A DNA stretch of 64,000 nt from Pseudomonas zanjanensis (GTDB lineage: Bacteria > Pseudomonadota > Gammaproteobacteria > Pseudomonadales > Pseudomonadaceae). The translations under genes were made by a program, and so were the position numbers. Where the stretch lies: the NCBI RefSeq assembly GCF_014268745.2, contig NZ_JABWRB020000003.1:124001-188000 (forward strand), written 5' to 3'. The notes under the pieces were generated by a model. That model did not search any database. It was not told the origin of the DNA and saw only the letters and a list, made by a program, of their open reading frames with translations. Positions 32,351 through 45,561 of this stretch are shown here, piece after piece. Every line of letters starts with the position of its first letter. Within the stretch, counting starts at the first letter, position 1.

Positions 32351-32484
32351 GCACCTCGTGCCTGCTTTATTCAGGTAATTCGGAAATAGGTTTTGAGTCT
32401 GGCCCTGGGCGTTTTTCGAACCAGGTCGGCAAGTATAGGGACTTCGCCCTTTCTAAAGAACCCTTTGCACAAAATTTAACCAGC

Positions 32485-32774
32485 TGTGGAGAACTCGCGG
32501 TTAAAAAAAATAAAAAAGAAAGAATTTTATAAAATCTTTGTTTTTATGTTTATTCTTACTGAGCCCCCTATCTGTGGATAACGTTACGCAGGCCTTTATT
32601 TTCAATGTGTACAGAGATTCAAAACCCTGTGGTCATGTGCCATTGAGGGGCTTGGATAACCGGTGTAAGCCTGTGGATGAATGGGACGGTTATCCACAGA
32701 GGCAGTTATCTTCAGTTTCGAAGGCGGTTTATCAACCGACCTCAATGGCAGTTATTCACAGGGCTTAATCCACA
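32485..32774. other. Second oriC-like region: AT-rich tract plus DnaA-box cluster
   Basis: Between mnmG and mnmE. Two perfect DnaA boxes (TGTGGATAA at 32573, TTATCCACA at 32690) are accompanied by 8-of-9 matches at 32485, 32672, 32752 and 32766. A strongly AT-rich tract (about 32499-32558) lies to the left of the first perfect box, like a duplex-unwinding element. The arrangement copies that of the canonical oriC at 37.1-37.5 kb, with identical internal distances (117 bp between the two perfect boxes in both). Whether it initiates replication is unknown. Confidence 0.7.
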
Positions 32775-32875
32775 GAAAACCGTCGACAAGGGGTCGTCCA
32801 AGCGCCCGCAGGCACGCCGCCATTAAGGGCAATCGGTTCAAAAAAGAGAGGAGGTAGCGGGTTTGTGTTGCGCTC

Positions 32876-33020
32876 GATAGGCCTGTGGCGAGGGAGCTTG
32901 CTCCCGCTGGGTCGCGAAGCGGCCCCAAAACCTGCCGAATGCGCAGTACCTGACACACCGCACCCGCCGGTTTACGACTGCTTCGCAGCCGAACGGGAGC
33001 AAGCTCCCCCGCCACGGGTT
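32876..33020. repeat. REP doublet between the second oriC-like region and mnmE
   Basis: GTGGCGAGGGAGCTTGCTCC at the left, GGGTCGCGAAGCGGCCCC next to it, a middle segment with CCGAATGCGCAGTACC, and an inverted unit ending GGGAGCAAGCTCCCCCGCC. It closely matches the 5.7-5.84 kb composite in inverse orientation. Confidence 0.8.
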
Positions 33021-33039
33021 CGTCGTCAGTCCGGTGGGA

Positions 33040-34410
33040 TTATTTACCGATGCAGAAGCTGGAAAAGATTCGTCCCAGCAGGTCATCGGAGCTGAAGGCA
33101 CCGGTAATTTCCCCCAGGGACTGTTGCGCCTGGCGCAAATCTTCAGCCAACAACTCCCCAGCCCCTGCCAAGGTCAGCTGCGCGCGACCGTGTTCGAGGG
33201 CCGCGCTGGCATGGCGCAATGCTTCAAGGTGCCGCCGGCGAGCGCTGAAGCTGCTCTCCGAGGTCTGCTCATAACCCATGCAGGCCTTGAGATGCTCGCG
33301 CAGCAGCTCCAGGCCTTCACCCGCCGACTTCGCGCTCAGGCTGATGGTCACGTGCCCGTCATCACTGACGTCGAGGGTAATCGCTTCCCCGGTCAAATCG
33401 GCCTTGTTGCGAATCAGGGTAACTTTCGCCGGATCCGGGCGCACCTCGAGGAATTCCGGCCACAAGGCAAAGGGATCGTCAGCTTCCGGTGCGGTGGCAT
33501 CCACCACCAGCAATACCCGGTCGGCTTCACCGATGGCCTTGAGTGCCCGTTCAACGCCGATTTTTTCCACCTGGTCCTCGGTGTCGCGCAAACCGGCGGT
33601 ATCCACCACGTGCAGCGGCATGCCGTCGATGTGGATATGTTCACGGAGGATGTCCCGGGTGGTGCCGGCGATCTCGGTGACAATTGCCGCCTCGCGACCG
33701 GCCAGGGCATTCAACAGGCTGGATTTGCCGGCATTCGGTCGTCCAGCGATCACCACGGTCATGCCATCGCGCAACAAGGCACCCTGCCCGGCTTCGCGCA
33801 GTACTGTGGATAACTCATCGCGCACCTTATCGAGCATGCTCAGCACGTGGCCATCGGCGAGGAAGTCGATTTCCTCCTCCGGAAAGTCGATGGCGGCTTC
33901 GACGTAGATCCGCAGGCCGATCAATTGTTCGGTGAGGTTATGCACACGCTGGGAAAACGCTCCCTGTAAAGAACGCAAGGCGTTGCGGGCGGCCTGTGCG
34001 GAACTGGCTTCGATCAAATCGGCAATCGCCTCGGCCTGGGCCAGGTCGAGCTTGTCGTTGAGGAATGCCCGTTCGCTGAATTCCCCCGGCCGGGCCAGGC
34101 GGCAGCCCAGTTCAAGGCAACGCTTGAGCAGCATGTCCAGCACGATAGGGCCGCCATGCCCTTGCAGTTCCAACACGTCTTCGCCCGTGAACGAATTAGG
34201 CCCCGGGAAATACAAGGCCAGACCTTCGTCGAGCACCTGTTGGTCATCACTGAAAAACGGGCCGTAATGGGCGAATCGCGGCTTGAGTTCACGGCCGCTG
34301 ATGGCCTTGGCCGCGACACTGGCCAACGGCCCGGAAATACGGACGATGCCGACACCACCGCGACCTTGGGCGGTGGCAACAGCGGCGATGGTTTCACGCG
34401 GTGCGCTCAT
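33040..34410 (-). CDS. mnmE: tRNA modification GTPase MnmE (TrmE)
   Basis: A 456-residue protein. The N-terminal folate-binding domain begins [40 protein letters not shown] follows. The G domain has [20 protein letters not shown] (P-loop), [25 protein letters not shown] and NKADL. It ends in the invariant FCIGK, whose cysteine is needed for modification. Partner of MnmG. ATG 34410 gives the standard length; the longer frame to 34428 is not needed. Confidence 0.97.
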   Translation of the reverse strand: MSAPRETIAAVATAQGRGGVGIVRISGPLASVAAKAISGRELKPRFAHYGPFFSDDQQVLDEGLALYFPGPNSFTGEDVLELQGHGGPIVLDMLLKRCLELGCRLARPGEFSERAFLNDKLDLAQAEAIADLIEASSAQAARNALRSLQGAFSQRVHNLTEQLIGLRIYVEAAIDFPEEEIDFLADGHVLSMLDKVRDELSTVLREAGQGALLRDGMTVVIAGRPNAGKSSLLNALAGREAAIVTEIAGTTRDILREHIHIDGMPLHVVDTAGLRDTEDQVEKIGVERALKAIGEADRVLLVVDATAPEADDPFALWPEFLEVRPDPAKVTLIRNKADLTGEAITLDVSDDGHVTISLSAKSAGEGLELLREHLKACMGYEQTSESSFSARRRHLEALRHASAALEHGRAQLTLAGAGELLAEDLRQAQQSLGEITGAFSSDDLLGRIFSSFCIGK

Positions 34411-34442
34411 AAACCGGTATCCAGACAAAAGTGGCAGATAGC

Positions 34443-34466
34443 AAAACGCCCCACTAGGGGGCGTTT
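34443..34466 (-). terminator. Terminator between yidC and mnmE
   Basis: Stem AAAACGCCCC/GGGGCGTTTT with a short loop, 24 bp after the yidC stop on the minus strand. A perfect DnaA box (TTATCCACA, 34474-34482) lies between this stem and the yidC stop. Confidence 0.75.
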
Positions 34467-34489
34467 TGTGTGGTTATCCACAGAGCAAG

Positions 34490-36172
34490 TTACGCCTCGG
34501 CTTTTTTCGTCGCCGCTTCGATCTTACGTGTGATGTACCACTGCTGAGTGATGGACAACACGTTGTTCACAACCCAGTACAGCACAAGACCCGCCGGGAA
34601 CCACAGGAAGAAGAAGGTGAAGATGATTGGCATCATTTTCATGACCTTCGCTTGCATCGGATCCGGAGGCGTTGGGTTCAGTTGCTGCTGGATGAACATG
34701 GTCGCGCCCATGATGATCGGCAGGATGAAGAACGGATCCTTGATCGACAGGTCGGTAATCCACAGCATGAACGGCGCCTGGCGCATCTCCACGCTTTCCA
34801 GCAGTACCCAGTAAAGCGCCAGGAACACAGGCATCTGCACAAGAATCGGCAAGCAACCACCCAGCGGGTTGATCTTCTCTTTCTTGTACAGCTCCATCAT
34901 GGCCTGGGACATTTTCTGCCGGTCATCGCCATGTTGTTCTTTCAGGGCGGCCAGTTTCGGGGCCACTGCACGCATGCGCGCCATCGACTTGTAGCTGGCG
35001 GCCGACAACGGGAAGAAGATCCCCTTGATCAGCATGGTCAGGAAAATGATCGACCAACCCCAGTTGCCGACAAGGCTGTGGATATGTTGCAGCAGCCAGA
35101 AGATAGGCTGGGCAATGAACCACAGGAAGCCATAGTCAACGGTCAGTTCCAGGCCTGGGGACAACTCTTTCAGCACGGCCTGGCTTTTTGGACCGGCGTA
35201 CAGGACGGCACTGGTTTCGGCTTTTGCACCGGGCGCGGCAGTCAATGTCGGGCCGGTGTAACCGATGATGAAGTTGCCTTTGCTGTCTTTACGCGTCTGG
35301 ACGACGTTGCTGTCGCCTTTCTGCGGGATCCAGGCTGTTACAAAGTAGTGCTGCAGCCAGGCAACCCAGCCACCTTGGACGGTTTCCTTCAGCTGGGCCT
35401 TGTCCATGTCCTTCATGGACACTTTTTTGTACGGTTCCGAACTTGTCCACAGGGCAGCGCCCAGGTAAGTCGCGGTGCCGGTGGCGGTGCTGGAAGAAGG
35501 ATCGTCGCTGGCGTCACGCTTGAGTTGCGCGAACATCGCACCGGACCAAGGCTGGGCGCTCTGGTTGTCGATCAGGTAAGAGACGGTTACGTCGTACATG
35601 CCACGTTTCACAGTGAAACGCTTGATGTAATTGACGCCATCCTTGCTGAACTTCAGGTCCACGACCAGTTGGTCCTGACCATCAGCCAGTTGATAAGTCT
35701 TCTTCTCGGCAGAGTAAATCGGGCGACCGGCCGGGTTCGAATCCGGACCGTTGGTACCGATCAGGCCACTTTGGGCCAGATAGGTGCGCTCGTTACCGTT
35801 GTCGAACAGCTGGAACGGGATTTCCGGATGATCCTGGCGACGTGGGTACAGCGGCAGCTTCAGCTGGGCGACGTCACCACCTTGTGGATCGATTGCCAGC
35901 TCGAGCACGTCCGTCTTGATCTGGATGAGATCTTTGCTTACGGCCACTGGGGCTTCGGCAGGAGCGCTGGTATCGCTTGCCGCGCGTGGGATGTCGTCAT
36001 TGCTGGCAGCGTTGTTGCCAACTGGAGCATCCGGCAGGCTCGGTGCGGTATTGCTGGCTGCAACATTCTGAGTCGGCAGGGCAGCCTGGCCATAGTCCTG
36101 GTTCCATTTAAGGACCATGACGTAGGACACGATTGCCAGGGCGACGATCAGGATCGTGCGTTTGATATCCAT
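34490..36172 (-). CDS. yidC: Membrane protein insertase YidC
   Basis: A 560-residue protein. An N-terminal signal anchor (RTILIVALAIVSYVMVLKWN) is followed by a large periplasmic beta domain of about 300 residues. The conserved insertase core follows (GWSIIFLTMLIKGIFFPLSA, PLGGCLPILVQMPVFLALYW, VMKMMPIIFTFFFLWFPAGL), ending with a basic tail. It inserts inner membrane proteins such as AtpE. The Gram-negative long form. It is 2 bp downstream of yidD. Confidence 0.97.
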   Translation of the reverse strand: MDIKRTILIVALAIVSYVMVLKWNQDYGQAALPTQNVAASNTAPSLPDAPVGNNAASNDDIPRAASDTSAPAEAPVAVSKDLIQIKTDVLELAIDPQGGDVAQLKLPLYPRRQDHPEIPFQLFDNGNERTYLAQSGLIGTNGPDSNPAGRPIYSAEKKTYQLADGQDQLVVDLKFSKDGVNYIKRFTVKRGMYDVTVSYLIDNQSAQPWSGAMFAQLKRDASDDPSSSTATGTATYLGAALWTSSEPYKKVSMKDMDKAQLKETVQGGWVAWLQHYFVTAWIPQKGDSNVVQTRKDSKGNFIIGYTGPTLTAAPGAKAETSAVLYAGPKSQAVLKELSPGLELTVDYGFLWFIAQPIFWLLQHIHSLVGNWGWSIIFLTMLIKGIFFPLSAASYKSMARMRAVAPKLAALKEQHGDDRQKMSQAMMELYKKEKINPLGGCLPILVQMPVFLALYWVLLESVEMRQAPFMLWITDLSIKDPFFILPIIMGATMFIQQQLNPTPPDPMQAKVMKMMPIIFTFFFLWFPAGLVLYWVVNNVLSITQQWYITRKIEAATKKAEA

Positions 36173-36174
36173 GA

Positions 36175-36420
36175 TTACTCGGCCATCGAAGAAGAACGGG
36201 AGGTAGGGATAGGCGGAACCGGGTCATAACCGCCGGGATTCCACGGATGACAGCGACCTAAACGACGAAAGGTCAGCCAGCCACCGCGCAGGAGGCCATG
36301 ATTTTCTATGGCTTCGTACGCGTAGCAGGAACAACTGGGGTAGAAACGACAGTGACTGGCCATCAAAGGACTAATGGCATAGCGATAAAACTGGATCGGA
36401 ACGAGTGCCAGTTTACGCAT
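36175..36420 (-). CDS. yidD: Membrane protein insertion efficiency factor YidD
   Basis: An 81-residue protein with the full YidD signature: [40 protein letters not shown] and [18 protein letters not shown]. It has an amphipathic N terminus and conserved cysteines, and helps YidC-dependent insertion. Its start overlaps the end of rnpA by 8 bp. Confidence 0.95.
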   Translation of the reverse strand: MRKLALVPIQFYRYAISPLMASHCRFYPSCSCYAYEAIENHGLLRGGWLTFRRLGRCHPWNPGGYDPVPPIPTSRSSSMAE

Positions 36421-36814
36421 CGGGACTGTCTACCCCTACAGTTTCGGTGTTGACTGCTGGTACTGGCTTGTTGCGTGCCAGACGCTTCCAGAGCTTGCCG
36501 AAATGCTGAATCAATTCGGGGTTTTCTACGTCACCCAAACCTTTGCGCGCGACGATAACGATGTCCCATCCGACCAGTGAATCCTGGTTCAGGCGAAACG
36601 ATTCGCGCATCAGACGTTTGAGGCGATTGCGCTGAACGGAGAGCTTGACGCTCTTTTTCCCGATGACCAGCCCTAGTCGGGGGTGATCGAGATCGTTACT
36701 GCGCGCAAGGAGCAGGAGATTTTTCCCCGGAACCTTGCCGGTAGGGGAGTCAAAGACTGCCTTGAAATGCCGGGGGGTAAGCAGACGCTTTTCCCGACTG
36801 AAGTCCTGACTCAC
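36413..36814 (-). CDS. rnpA: Ribonuclease P protein component
   Basis: A 133-residue basic protein: [40 protein letters not shown] and [12 protein letters not shown] (the RNR motif that contacts the P RNA). I start it at GTG 36814 (MSQDFSREK), which gives the usual length; a longer frame to 36910 would overlap rpmH. A GGAG lies immediately before this GTG, which is unusually close, so coupling to the rpmH stop 16 bp upstream may matter. Confidence 0.93.
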   Translation of the reverse strand: MSQDFSREKRLLTPRHFKAVFDSPTGKVPGKNLLLLARSNDLDHPRLGLVIGKKSVKLSVQRNRLKRLMRESFRLNQDSLVGWDIVIVARKGLGDVENPELIQHFGKLWKRLARNKPVPAVNTETVGVDSPDA

Positions 36815-36830
36815 CTCCAGTGCCGGATTA

Positions 36831-36965
36831 TCAAACTGCCAGACGCGCACGACCTTTGGCGCGACGACGCGACAGGACGGCACGACCGTTCTTGGTAGCC
36901 ATGCGAGCACGGAAACCGTGGGTACGAGCGCGTTTGATAGTGCTTGGTTGGAAAGTACGTTTCAT
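36831..36965 (-). CDS. rpmH: 50S ribosomal protein L34
   Basis: A 44-residue, very basic protein: [44 protein letters not shown]. This is the standard pseudomonad L34 in length and sequence. It is the first gene of the rpmH–rnpA–yidD–yidC operon, transcribed away from dnaA from the promoter at 37027-37055. Confidence 0.97.
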   Translation of the reverse strand: MKRTFQPSTIKRARTHGFRARMATKNGRAVLSRRRAKGRARLAV

Positions 36966-37026
36966 TGTCGTGTTACCTGGTTCGTCCACAACGGGCCGGA
37001 ATGGCCCCCGTTTTAAGAGACCGGGG

Positions 37027-37055
37027 ATTCTAGAGAAAGCAAGCCTCTAGGTCAA
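37027..37055 (-). promoter_or_regulatory. rpmH operon promoter
   Basis: Minus strand TTGACC (37055-37050), 17-bp spacer, TAGAAT (37032-37027): a near-consensus sigma-70 promoter about 60 bp before the rpmH ATG. Confidence 0.75.
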
Positions 37056-37119
37056 TTTCCAACCAGCGTTTCCTTTAAATAGATATCCAGGCGTTTTTCG
37101 CGGATCCATCACCGAGCGC

Positions 37120-37466
37120 TAGATATAGATATAAAGAAGGGAATTATTTAAAGCTTTTCTGTAAAGCTTATAAAAGCTAGGCCGCCACTTGTCTGTGGAT
37201 AACCATGTCAAGGCCTTGTAATCCGCCATGTACAGAGAATGACAACTACACGGGAAAGCAGTGGCCAGCCTGTGCTGCGCTGTCGGATAAGCTGTGGGTG
37301 GAATGGCTGGTTATCCACAGGGTGGTTATCCACCGAGTTTCGCCCCCGGTTGTGCAACGACCTCAGGCACGGTTATCCACAGAGCTTATCCACCGACCGC
37401 TGGTCGTCTTTCTCTCGGTAAACGCACTGATAAATCATGGCCGATGAGCAAGCTGCGTGTGGATAA
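37120..37466. other. oriC: Chromosomal replication origin oriC
   Basis: Between rpmH and dnaA. Perfect DnaA boxes at 37194 (TGTGGATAA), 37311 and 37373 (TTATCCACA) and 37458 (TGTGGATAA); TTATCCACC variants at 37326 and 37386. An AT-rich tract at 37120-37180 (with GATATAGATATAAAG and TTATTTAAAG) is the likely unwinding element. Position beside dnaA and box content make it the canonical pseudomonad oriC. It shares its whole landmark layout with the 32.5-32.8 kb region. Confidence 0.9.
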
Positions 37467-37488
37467 GTGCACGTCTGCTCGCTACAAT
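37458..37488 (+). promoter_or_regulatory. dnaA promoter with overlapping DnaA box
   Basis: TACAAT at 37483-37488 is a good -10 element. The -35 position, 17 bp upstream, falls on TGGATA inside the perfect DnaA box at 37458-37466. This would let DnaA-ATP compete with RNA polymerase, the usual autoregulatory arrangement. Confidence 0.55.
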
Positions 37489-37533
37489 GGCCGCTTGTTT
37501 TTGCCTCACCGGCTTTCAACTTAGGGGATATCC

Positions 37534-39060
37534 GTGTCAGTGGAACTTTGGCAGCAGTGCGTGGAGCTTTTGCGCGATGAGCTGCCTGCCCAACAATTCA
37601 ACACTTGGATCCGTCCACTACAGGTCGAAGCCGAAGGCGACGAGTTGCGTGTCTATGCACCGAACCGTTTCGTTCTCGACTGGGTCAACGAAAAGTACCT
37701 GGGCCGGGTCATGGAACTGCTCGACGAGCATGGCAATGGCATGGCGCCTGCGCTGTCCTTATTAATAGGCAGCAAACGCAGCTCGGCACCCCGCGCCGCG
37801 CCCAATGCGCCGCTGGCTGCCGCCGCGTCACAGGCCCAGCAGGCTGCGCCGGCATCGGTCAACAACCATGCAGCCCCGGCGCCCGCGCCTGCTTCGAGCA
37901 AGCGCAATACACAAAAGGTTGCCGAAGTCAGCGAGGAGCCTTCCCGGGACAGCTTCGACCCTATGGCCGGCGCCAGCTCCCAGCAGGCACCGGTGCGGGC
38001 CGAACAGCGCACCGTCCAGGTCGAAGGCGCGCTCAAGCACACCAGCTACCTGAACCGGACCTTTACCTTCGAGAACTTCGTCGAAGGTAAATCCAACCAA
38101 CTGGCCCGCGCGGCGGCCTGGCAGGTGGCGGACAACCCCAAGCACGGCTATAACCCGCTCTTCCTGTATGGCGGCGTAGGCTTGGGTAAGACCCACTTGA
38201 TGCATGCCGTGGGCAACCACTTATTAAAGAAGAACCCGAATGCCAAGGTCGTGTACCTGCATTCCGAGCGTTTCGTGGCCGACATGGTCAAGGCGCTGCA
38301 ACTGAACGCCATCAACGAATTCAAGCGTTTCTACCGTTCGGTGGATGCCTTGCTGATCGACGACATTCAGTTCTTCGCCCGCAAGGAACGTTCCCAGGAA
38401 GAGTTTTTCCACACCTTCAACGCATTGCTTGAAGGCGGGCAGCAGGTCATTCTCACCAGTGACCGCTACCCGAAAGAGATCGAGGGCCTCGAGGAACGCC
38501 TCAAGTCGCGTTTCGGCTGGGGCCTGACGGTGGCCGTCGAGCCGCCGGAACTGGAAACCCGGGTGGCGATCCTGATGAAGAAAGCCGACCAGGCCAAGGT
38601 CGAGCTGCCTCACGACGCCGCCTTCTTCATTGCCCAGCGTATTCGCTCGAACGTGCGTGAACTCGAAGGTGCCCTCAAGCGGGTGATCGCTCACTCGCAC
38701 TTCATGGGTCGCGATATCACCATCGAGCTGATTCGCGAATCCTTGAAGGACTTGTTGGCGCTCCAGGACAAATTGGTTTCTGTGGATAACATTCAGCGAA
38801 CGGTTGCCGAATACTACAAAATCAAGATCTCCGACCTGCTGTCCAAACGCCGTTCGCGTTCGGTGGCACGTCCACGCCAGGTGGCCATGGCCCTGTCCAA
38901 GGAACTGACCAACCACAGCCTGCCGGAAATCGGCGATGTGTTTGGCGGACGCGACCACACCACCGTGTTGCACGCCTGCCGCAAGATCAACGAACTTAAG
39001 GAATCCGACGCGGACATCCGCGAGGACTACAAGAACCTGCTGCGTACACTGACCACTTGA
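37534..39060 (+). CDS. dnaA: Chromosomal replication initiator protein DnaA
   Basis: A 508-residue protein starting at GTG. Domain [22 protein letters not shown] long Ala/Pro-rich linker follows (about residues 85-165). The AAA+ domain has [40 protein letters not shown] and SRFGWGLTV. Domain IV (DNA binding) has [20 protein letters not shown] and [16 protein letters not shown]. It opens oriC. A perfect DnaA box also occurs within the gene at 38781. Confidence 0.98.
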   Translation: MSVELWQQCVELLRDELPAQQFNTWIRPLQVEAEGDELRVYAPNRFVLDWVNEKYLGRVMELLDEHGNGMAPALSLLIGSKRSSAPRAAPNAPLAAAASQAQQAAPASVNNHAAPAPAPASSKRNTQKVAEVSEEPSRDSFDPMAGASSQQAPVRAEQRTVQVEGALKHTSYLNRTFTFENFVEGKSNQLARAAAWQVADNPKHGYNPLFLYGGVGLGKTHLMHAVGNHLLKKNPNAKVVYLHSERFVADMVKALQLNAINEFKRFYRSVDALLIDDIQFFARKERSQEEFFHTFNALLEGGQQVILTSDRYPKEIEGLEERLKSRFGWGLTVAVEPPELETRVAILMKKADQAKVELPHDAAFFIAQRIRSNVRELEGALKRVIAHSHFMGRDITIELIRESLKDLLALQDKLVSVDNIQRTVAEYYKIKISDLLSKRRSRSVARPRQVAMALSKELTNHSLPEIGDVFGGRDHTTVLHACRKINELKESDADIREDYKNLLRTLTT

Positions 39061-39098
39061 TGACCACCAGCGCAGCTTTTAAGGCAAGGGACTAGACC

Positions 39099-40202
39099 AT
39101 GCATTTCACCATTCAACGCGAAGCCCTGTTGAAACCCCTGCAACTGGTCGCAGGCGTCGTCGAACGCCGCCAGACCTTGCCGGTACTTTCCAACGTGCTG
39201 CTGGTTGTCGAAGGCCAGCAATTATCGCTGACCGGTACCGACCTGGAAGTCGAGCTGGTCGGTCGCGTGCAACTTGAGGAACCGGCTGATCCGGGTTCCA
39301 TCACCGTGCCGGCGCGCAAGCTGATGGACATCTGCAAGAGCCTGCCCAACGACGCGCTGATCGACATCAAGGTCGATGAGCAGAAGCTCGTGGTCAAGGC
39401 CGGTCGCAGCCGCTTTACCTTGTCCACACTGCCAGCCAACGATTTCCCGACCGTTGAAGAAGGCCCGGGTTCTCTGACTTGCAGCCTGGACCAGAGCAAA
39501 CTGCGTCGCTTGATCGAACGCACCAGTTTCGCCATGGCCCAGCAGGACGTGCGTTATTACCTCAACGGCATGCTGCTGGAAGTGTCGGCCGGCGTTATCC
39601 GCGCTGTTGCCACCGACGGGCACCGCCTGGCCATGTGCTCGATGCAGGCCGATATCGGCCAGCCGGATCGCCATCAGGTGATCGTGCCGCGTAAAGGTAT
39701 CCTGGAGCTGGCCCGCCTGCTGACCGAGCCGGACGGCAATGTCAGCATCGTGCTGGGCCAGCACCACATCCGCGCCACCACGGGCGAGTTCACCTTCACG
39801 TCGAAACTGGTGGACGGCAAGTTCCCGGACTACGAACGTGTGCTGCCAAAAGGCGGCGACAAGCTGGTGCTGGGCGATCGCCAAGCGCTGCGCGAAGCCT
39901 TCAGCCGTACCGCGATCTTGTCCAACGAGAAGTACCGTGGCATTCGTCTGCAACTGGCCAATGGTCAGCTGAAGATCCAGGCGAACAACCCGGAGCAGGA
40001 AGAAGCGGAAGAAGAAGTAGGCGTTGAGTACAACGGCGGCTCCCTGGAAATCGGCTTCAACGTCAGCTATCTGCTCGACGTGCTGGGCGTGATGACTACC
40101 GAGCAAGTGCGTCTGATCCTGTCCGACTCCAACAGCAGTGCGCTGGTGCAAGAGTCCGACAACGACGACTCGGCTTACGTTGTCATGCCGATGCGTCTGT
40201 AA
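39099..40202 (+). CDS. dnaN: DNA polymerase III beta subunit (sliding clamp)
   Basis: A 367-residue protein with the three-fold clamp repeat: HFTIQREALLKPLQLVAGVV and RRQTLPVLSNVLLVVEGQQL at the start, YYLNGMLLEVSAGVIRAVAT and DGHRLAMCS in the middle, and the C-terminal peptide YVVMPMRL that forms the partner-binding pocket. It follows dnaA by 38 bp in the dnaA–dnaN–recF–gyrB cluster. Confidence 0.98.
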   Translation: MHFTIQREALLKPLQLVAGVVERRQTLPVLSNVLLVVEGQQLSLTGTDLEVELVGRVQLEEPADPGSITVPARKLMDICKSLPNDALIDIKVDEQKLVVKAGRSRFTLSTLPANDFPTVEEGPGSLTCSLDQSKLRRLIERTSFAMAQQDVRYYLNGMLLEVSAGVIRAVATDGHRLAMCSMQADIGQPDRHQVIVPRKGILELARLLTEPDGNVSIVLGQHHIRATTGEFTFTSKLVDGKFPDYERVLPKGGDKLVLGDRQALREAFSRTAILSNEKYRGIRLQLANGQLKIQANNPEQEEAEEEVGVEYNGGSLEIGFNVSYLLDVLGVMTTEQVRLILSDSNSSALVQESDNDDSAYVVMPMRL

Positions 40203-40216
40203 TCAGAATCAGCTAG

Positions 40217-43743
<3,527 letters not shown>

Positions 43744-43770
43744 TTCTTCTGCAGCGCCCCGCTCCAACAA

Positions 43771-43796
43771 AAAGCCAACGCACATGCGTTGGCTTT
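43771..43796 (+). terminator. Terminator after gyrB
   Basis: Stem AAAGCCAACGC/GCGTTGGCTTT with an ACAT loop and a run of T residues, 28 bp past the gyrB stop. Confidence 0.92.
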
Positions 43797-43800
43797 TTTT

Positions 43801-44046
43801 TACGCTTGAAAATATCCGCTTCCTCTCGGACCCATCGGCACAAACGGGGTAGCTGGGTAACATCCTGGCATAAAGCCTTCATTCTCAATGGGTTAGGAAT
43901 CTGTGAAAGGCCCCGGCTACCGGGGACCTCAGGTTTTCTGGCGTAAAACTTGCGTGTTTAATAACTTACACATCGTTTTTTTAAATTTACAGAAAACGAT
44001 GGAATCGAGGTGGTACGAATAAATCCAAATGCCAAGGGTTGTCTCA
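43801..44046 (+). promoter_or_regulatory. Leader region upstream of the amino acid permease
   Basis: No gene seen. A CCCCGG/CCGGGG inverted repeat lies near 43913-43926, followed by an AT-rich stretch (43955-44000) with an imperfect inverted repeat CGTTTT/AAAACG around 43974-43998. The stretch probably holds the permease promoter; no precise -35/-10 pair can be fixed by eye. Confidence 0.35.
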
Positions 44047-45441
44047 ATGAGTGGTACGCAAACTTCCGATAATCTGACGCAAGGGCTCAAGCCCCGTCAT
44101 GTGACGATGCTCTCCATCGCCGGTGTGATTGGCGCCGGCCTGTTCGTCGGCTCCGGCCACGCGATCGCCGCGGCCGGTCCCGCCGTGCTGCTGGCCTACG
44201 CTGCCGCGGGTGCCTTGGTGGTGCTGGTGATGCGGATGCTCGGCGAAATGGCAGTGGCTTCGCCGGACACCGGCTCCTTCTCGACGTATGCGGACCGAGC
44301 GATTGGGCACTGGGCCGGTTTCACCATCGGCTGGCTCTACTGGTGGTTCTGGGTCCTGGTGATTCCGCTGGAGGCCAACGCTGCCGCAACGATTCTTCAT
44401 GCGTGGTTCCCGGACATTGCAATCTGGGCCTTCACGCTGGTCATTACCCTGCTGTTGACGGTCACCAACCTGTTCAGCGTGAAGAATTACGGCGAGTTCG
44501 AATTCTGGTTCGCCCTGGTCAAGGTGCTGGCGATCATTGGCTTCATCGGGCTGGGTGTGATGGCGATCTTTGGTTTTCTGCCCTCCAGCCAGGTCAGCGG
44601 CGTTTCGCATCTGTTCGACACCCAGGGCTTCCTGCCCAACGGTATGGGCGCGGTGCTGGGGGCGATCCTGACCACCATGTTTTCGTTCATGGGCACCGAG
44701 ATCGTGACCATCGCCGCGGCCGAATCGAAGAACCCAGGCCAGCAGATTTCCAAGGCGACCAACTCGGTGATCTGGCGGATTGGCTTGTTCTACCTCGTCT
44801 CCATCTTCATCGTCGTGGCCCTGGTGCCGTGGAACGACCCACTCCTGGCCAGCGTCGGCTCCTACCAGACGGTGCTGGAACGCATGGGCATTCCCAATGC
44901 CAAGCTGATCGTCGATATCGTGGTGTTGGTGGCGGTCACCAGTTGCTTGAACTCGGCGCTGTACACGGCCTCCCGGATGATGTTCTCGTTAGGCAAGCGC
45001 GGTGATGCGCCGGCCGTTTCCCAGCGCACTAACAAGAGCGGTACGCCTTATTGGGCGGTGATGCTGTCGACCGGTGCGGCCTTCCTCGCGGTGTTTGCCA
45101 ACTACGTGGCACCGGCGGCGGTCTTTGAATTCCTGCTGGCCAGTTCGGGTGCCATTGCGTTGTTGGTGTACCTGGTCATCGCGGTTTCGCAGCTGCGTAT
45201 GCGTAAGCAACGTATAGCCCGTGGTGAAAAAATCGCCTTCAGCATGTGGCTGTTCCCCGGCCTGACCTACGCGGTGATTATCTTCATCGTCGGGGCCTTG
45301 ACCATCATGCTGTTCCAGGAAGCCCACCGTGTGGAGATCCTGGCGACGGGGCTGCTCAGCGGGCTGGTGGTCGTGTCCGGATTGCTGATACAGCGCCGCC
45401 GGATCGCAAAGGCTGGGAGCCTGGTGCGGACGGTCAGTTGA
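44047..45441 (+). CDS. gabP: Amino acid permease, GABA permease (GabP/AroP) type
   Basis: A 464-residue APC-superfamily transporter with about 12 hydrophobic helices. LKPRHVTMLSIAGVIGAGLF and VGSGHAIAAAGPAVLLAYAA form the first helix with the unwound GVIGAGLF motif that binds the amino-acid backbone. EMAVASPDTGSFSTYADRAI and FSFMGTEIVTIAAAESKNP are family signatures. Specificity for GABA is a guess from overall resemblance. ATG 44047 has AAGGG upstream; ATG 44029 is an alternative. A REP pair follows the gene. Confidence 0.8.
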   Translation: MSGTQTSDNLTQGLKPRHVTMLSIAGVIGAGLFVGSGHAIAAAGPAVLLAYAAAGALVVLVMRMLGEMAVASPDTGSFSTYADRAIGHWAGFTIGWLYWWFWVLVIPLEANAAATILHAWFPDIAIWAFTLVITLLLTVTNLFSVKNYGEFEFWFALVKVLAIIGFIGLGVMAIFGFLPSSQVSGVSHLFDTQGFLPNGMGAVLGAILTTMFSFMGTEIVTIAAAESKNPGQQISKATNSVIWRIGLFYLVSIFIVVALVPWNDPLLASVGSYQTVLERMGIPNAKLIVDIVVLVAVTSCLNSALYTASRMMFSLGKRGDAPAVSQRTNKSGTPYWAVMLSTGAAFLAVFANYVAPAAVFEFLLASSGAIALLVYLVIAVSQLRMRKQRIARGEKIAFSMWLFPGLTYAVIIFIVGALTIMLFQEAHRVEILATGLLSGLVVVSGLLIQRRRIAKAGSLVRTVS

Positions 45442-45448
45442 TATCCAT

Positions 45449-45540
45449 TGTGGCGAGGGAGCTTGCTCCCGCTTGAGGACGGAGCACTCACAGAAAAGGG
45501 GCTGCTGCGCAGCCCAGCGGGAGCAAGCTCCCTCGCCACA
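45449..45540. repeat. REP palindrome pair (GTGGCGAGGGAGC family)
   Basis: Perfect 25-bp inverted arms starting TGTGGCGAGGGAGCTTGCTC, separated by about 42 bp containing the small GGGCTGC/GCAGCCC stem. It lies between two convergent genes, where it may also help terminate transcription. Confidence 0.88.
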
Positions 45541-45561
45541 GAGGTATCCAACTGATCTTTT

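Noticed and set aside
32538-32768. 76-codon frame across the second oriC-like region
   Set aside because: TTG start, crosses DnaA boxes and the AT-rich region; composition is not protein-like. Same reasoning applies to the frames at 37205-37524.
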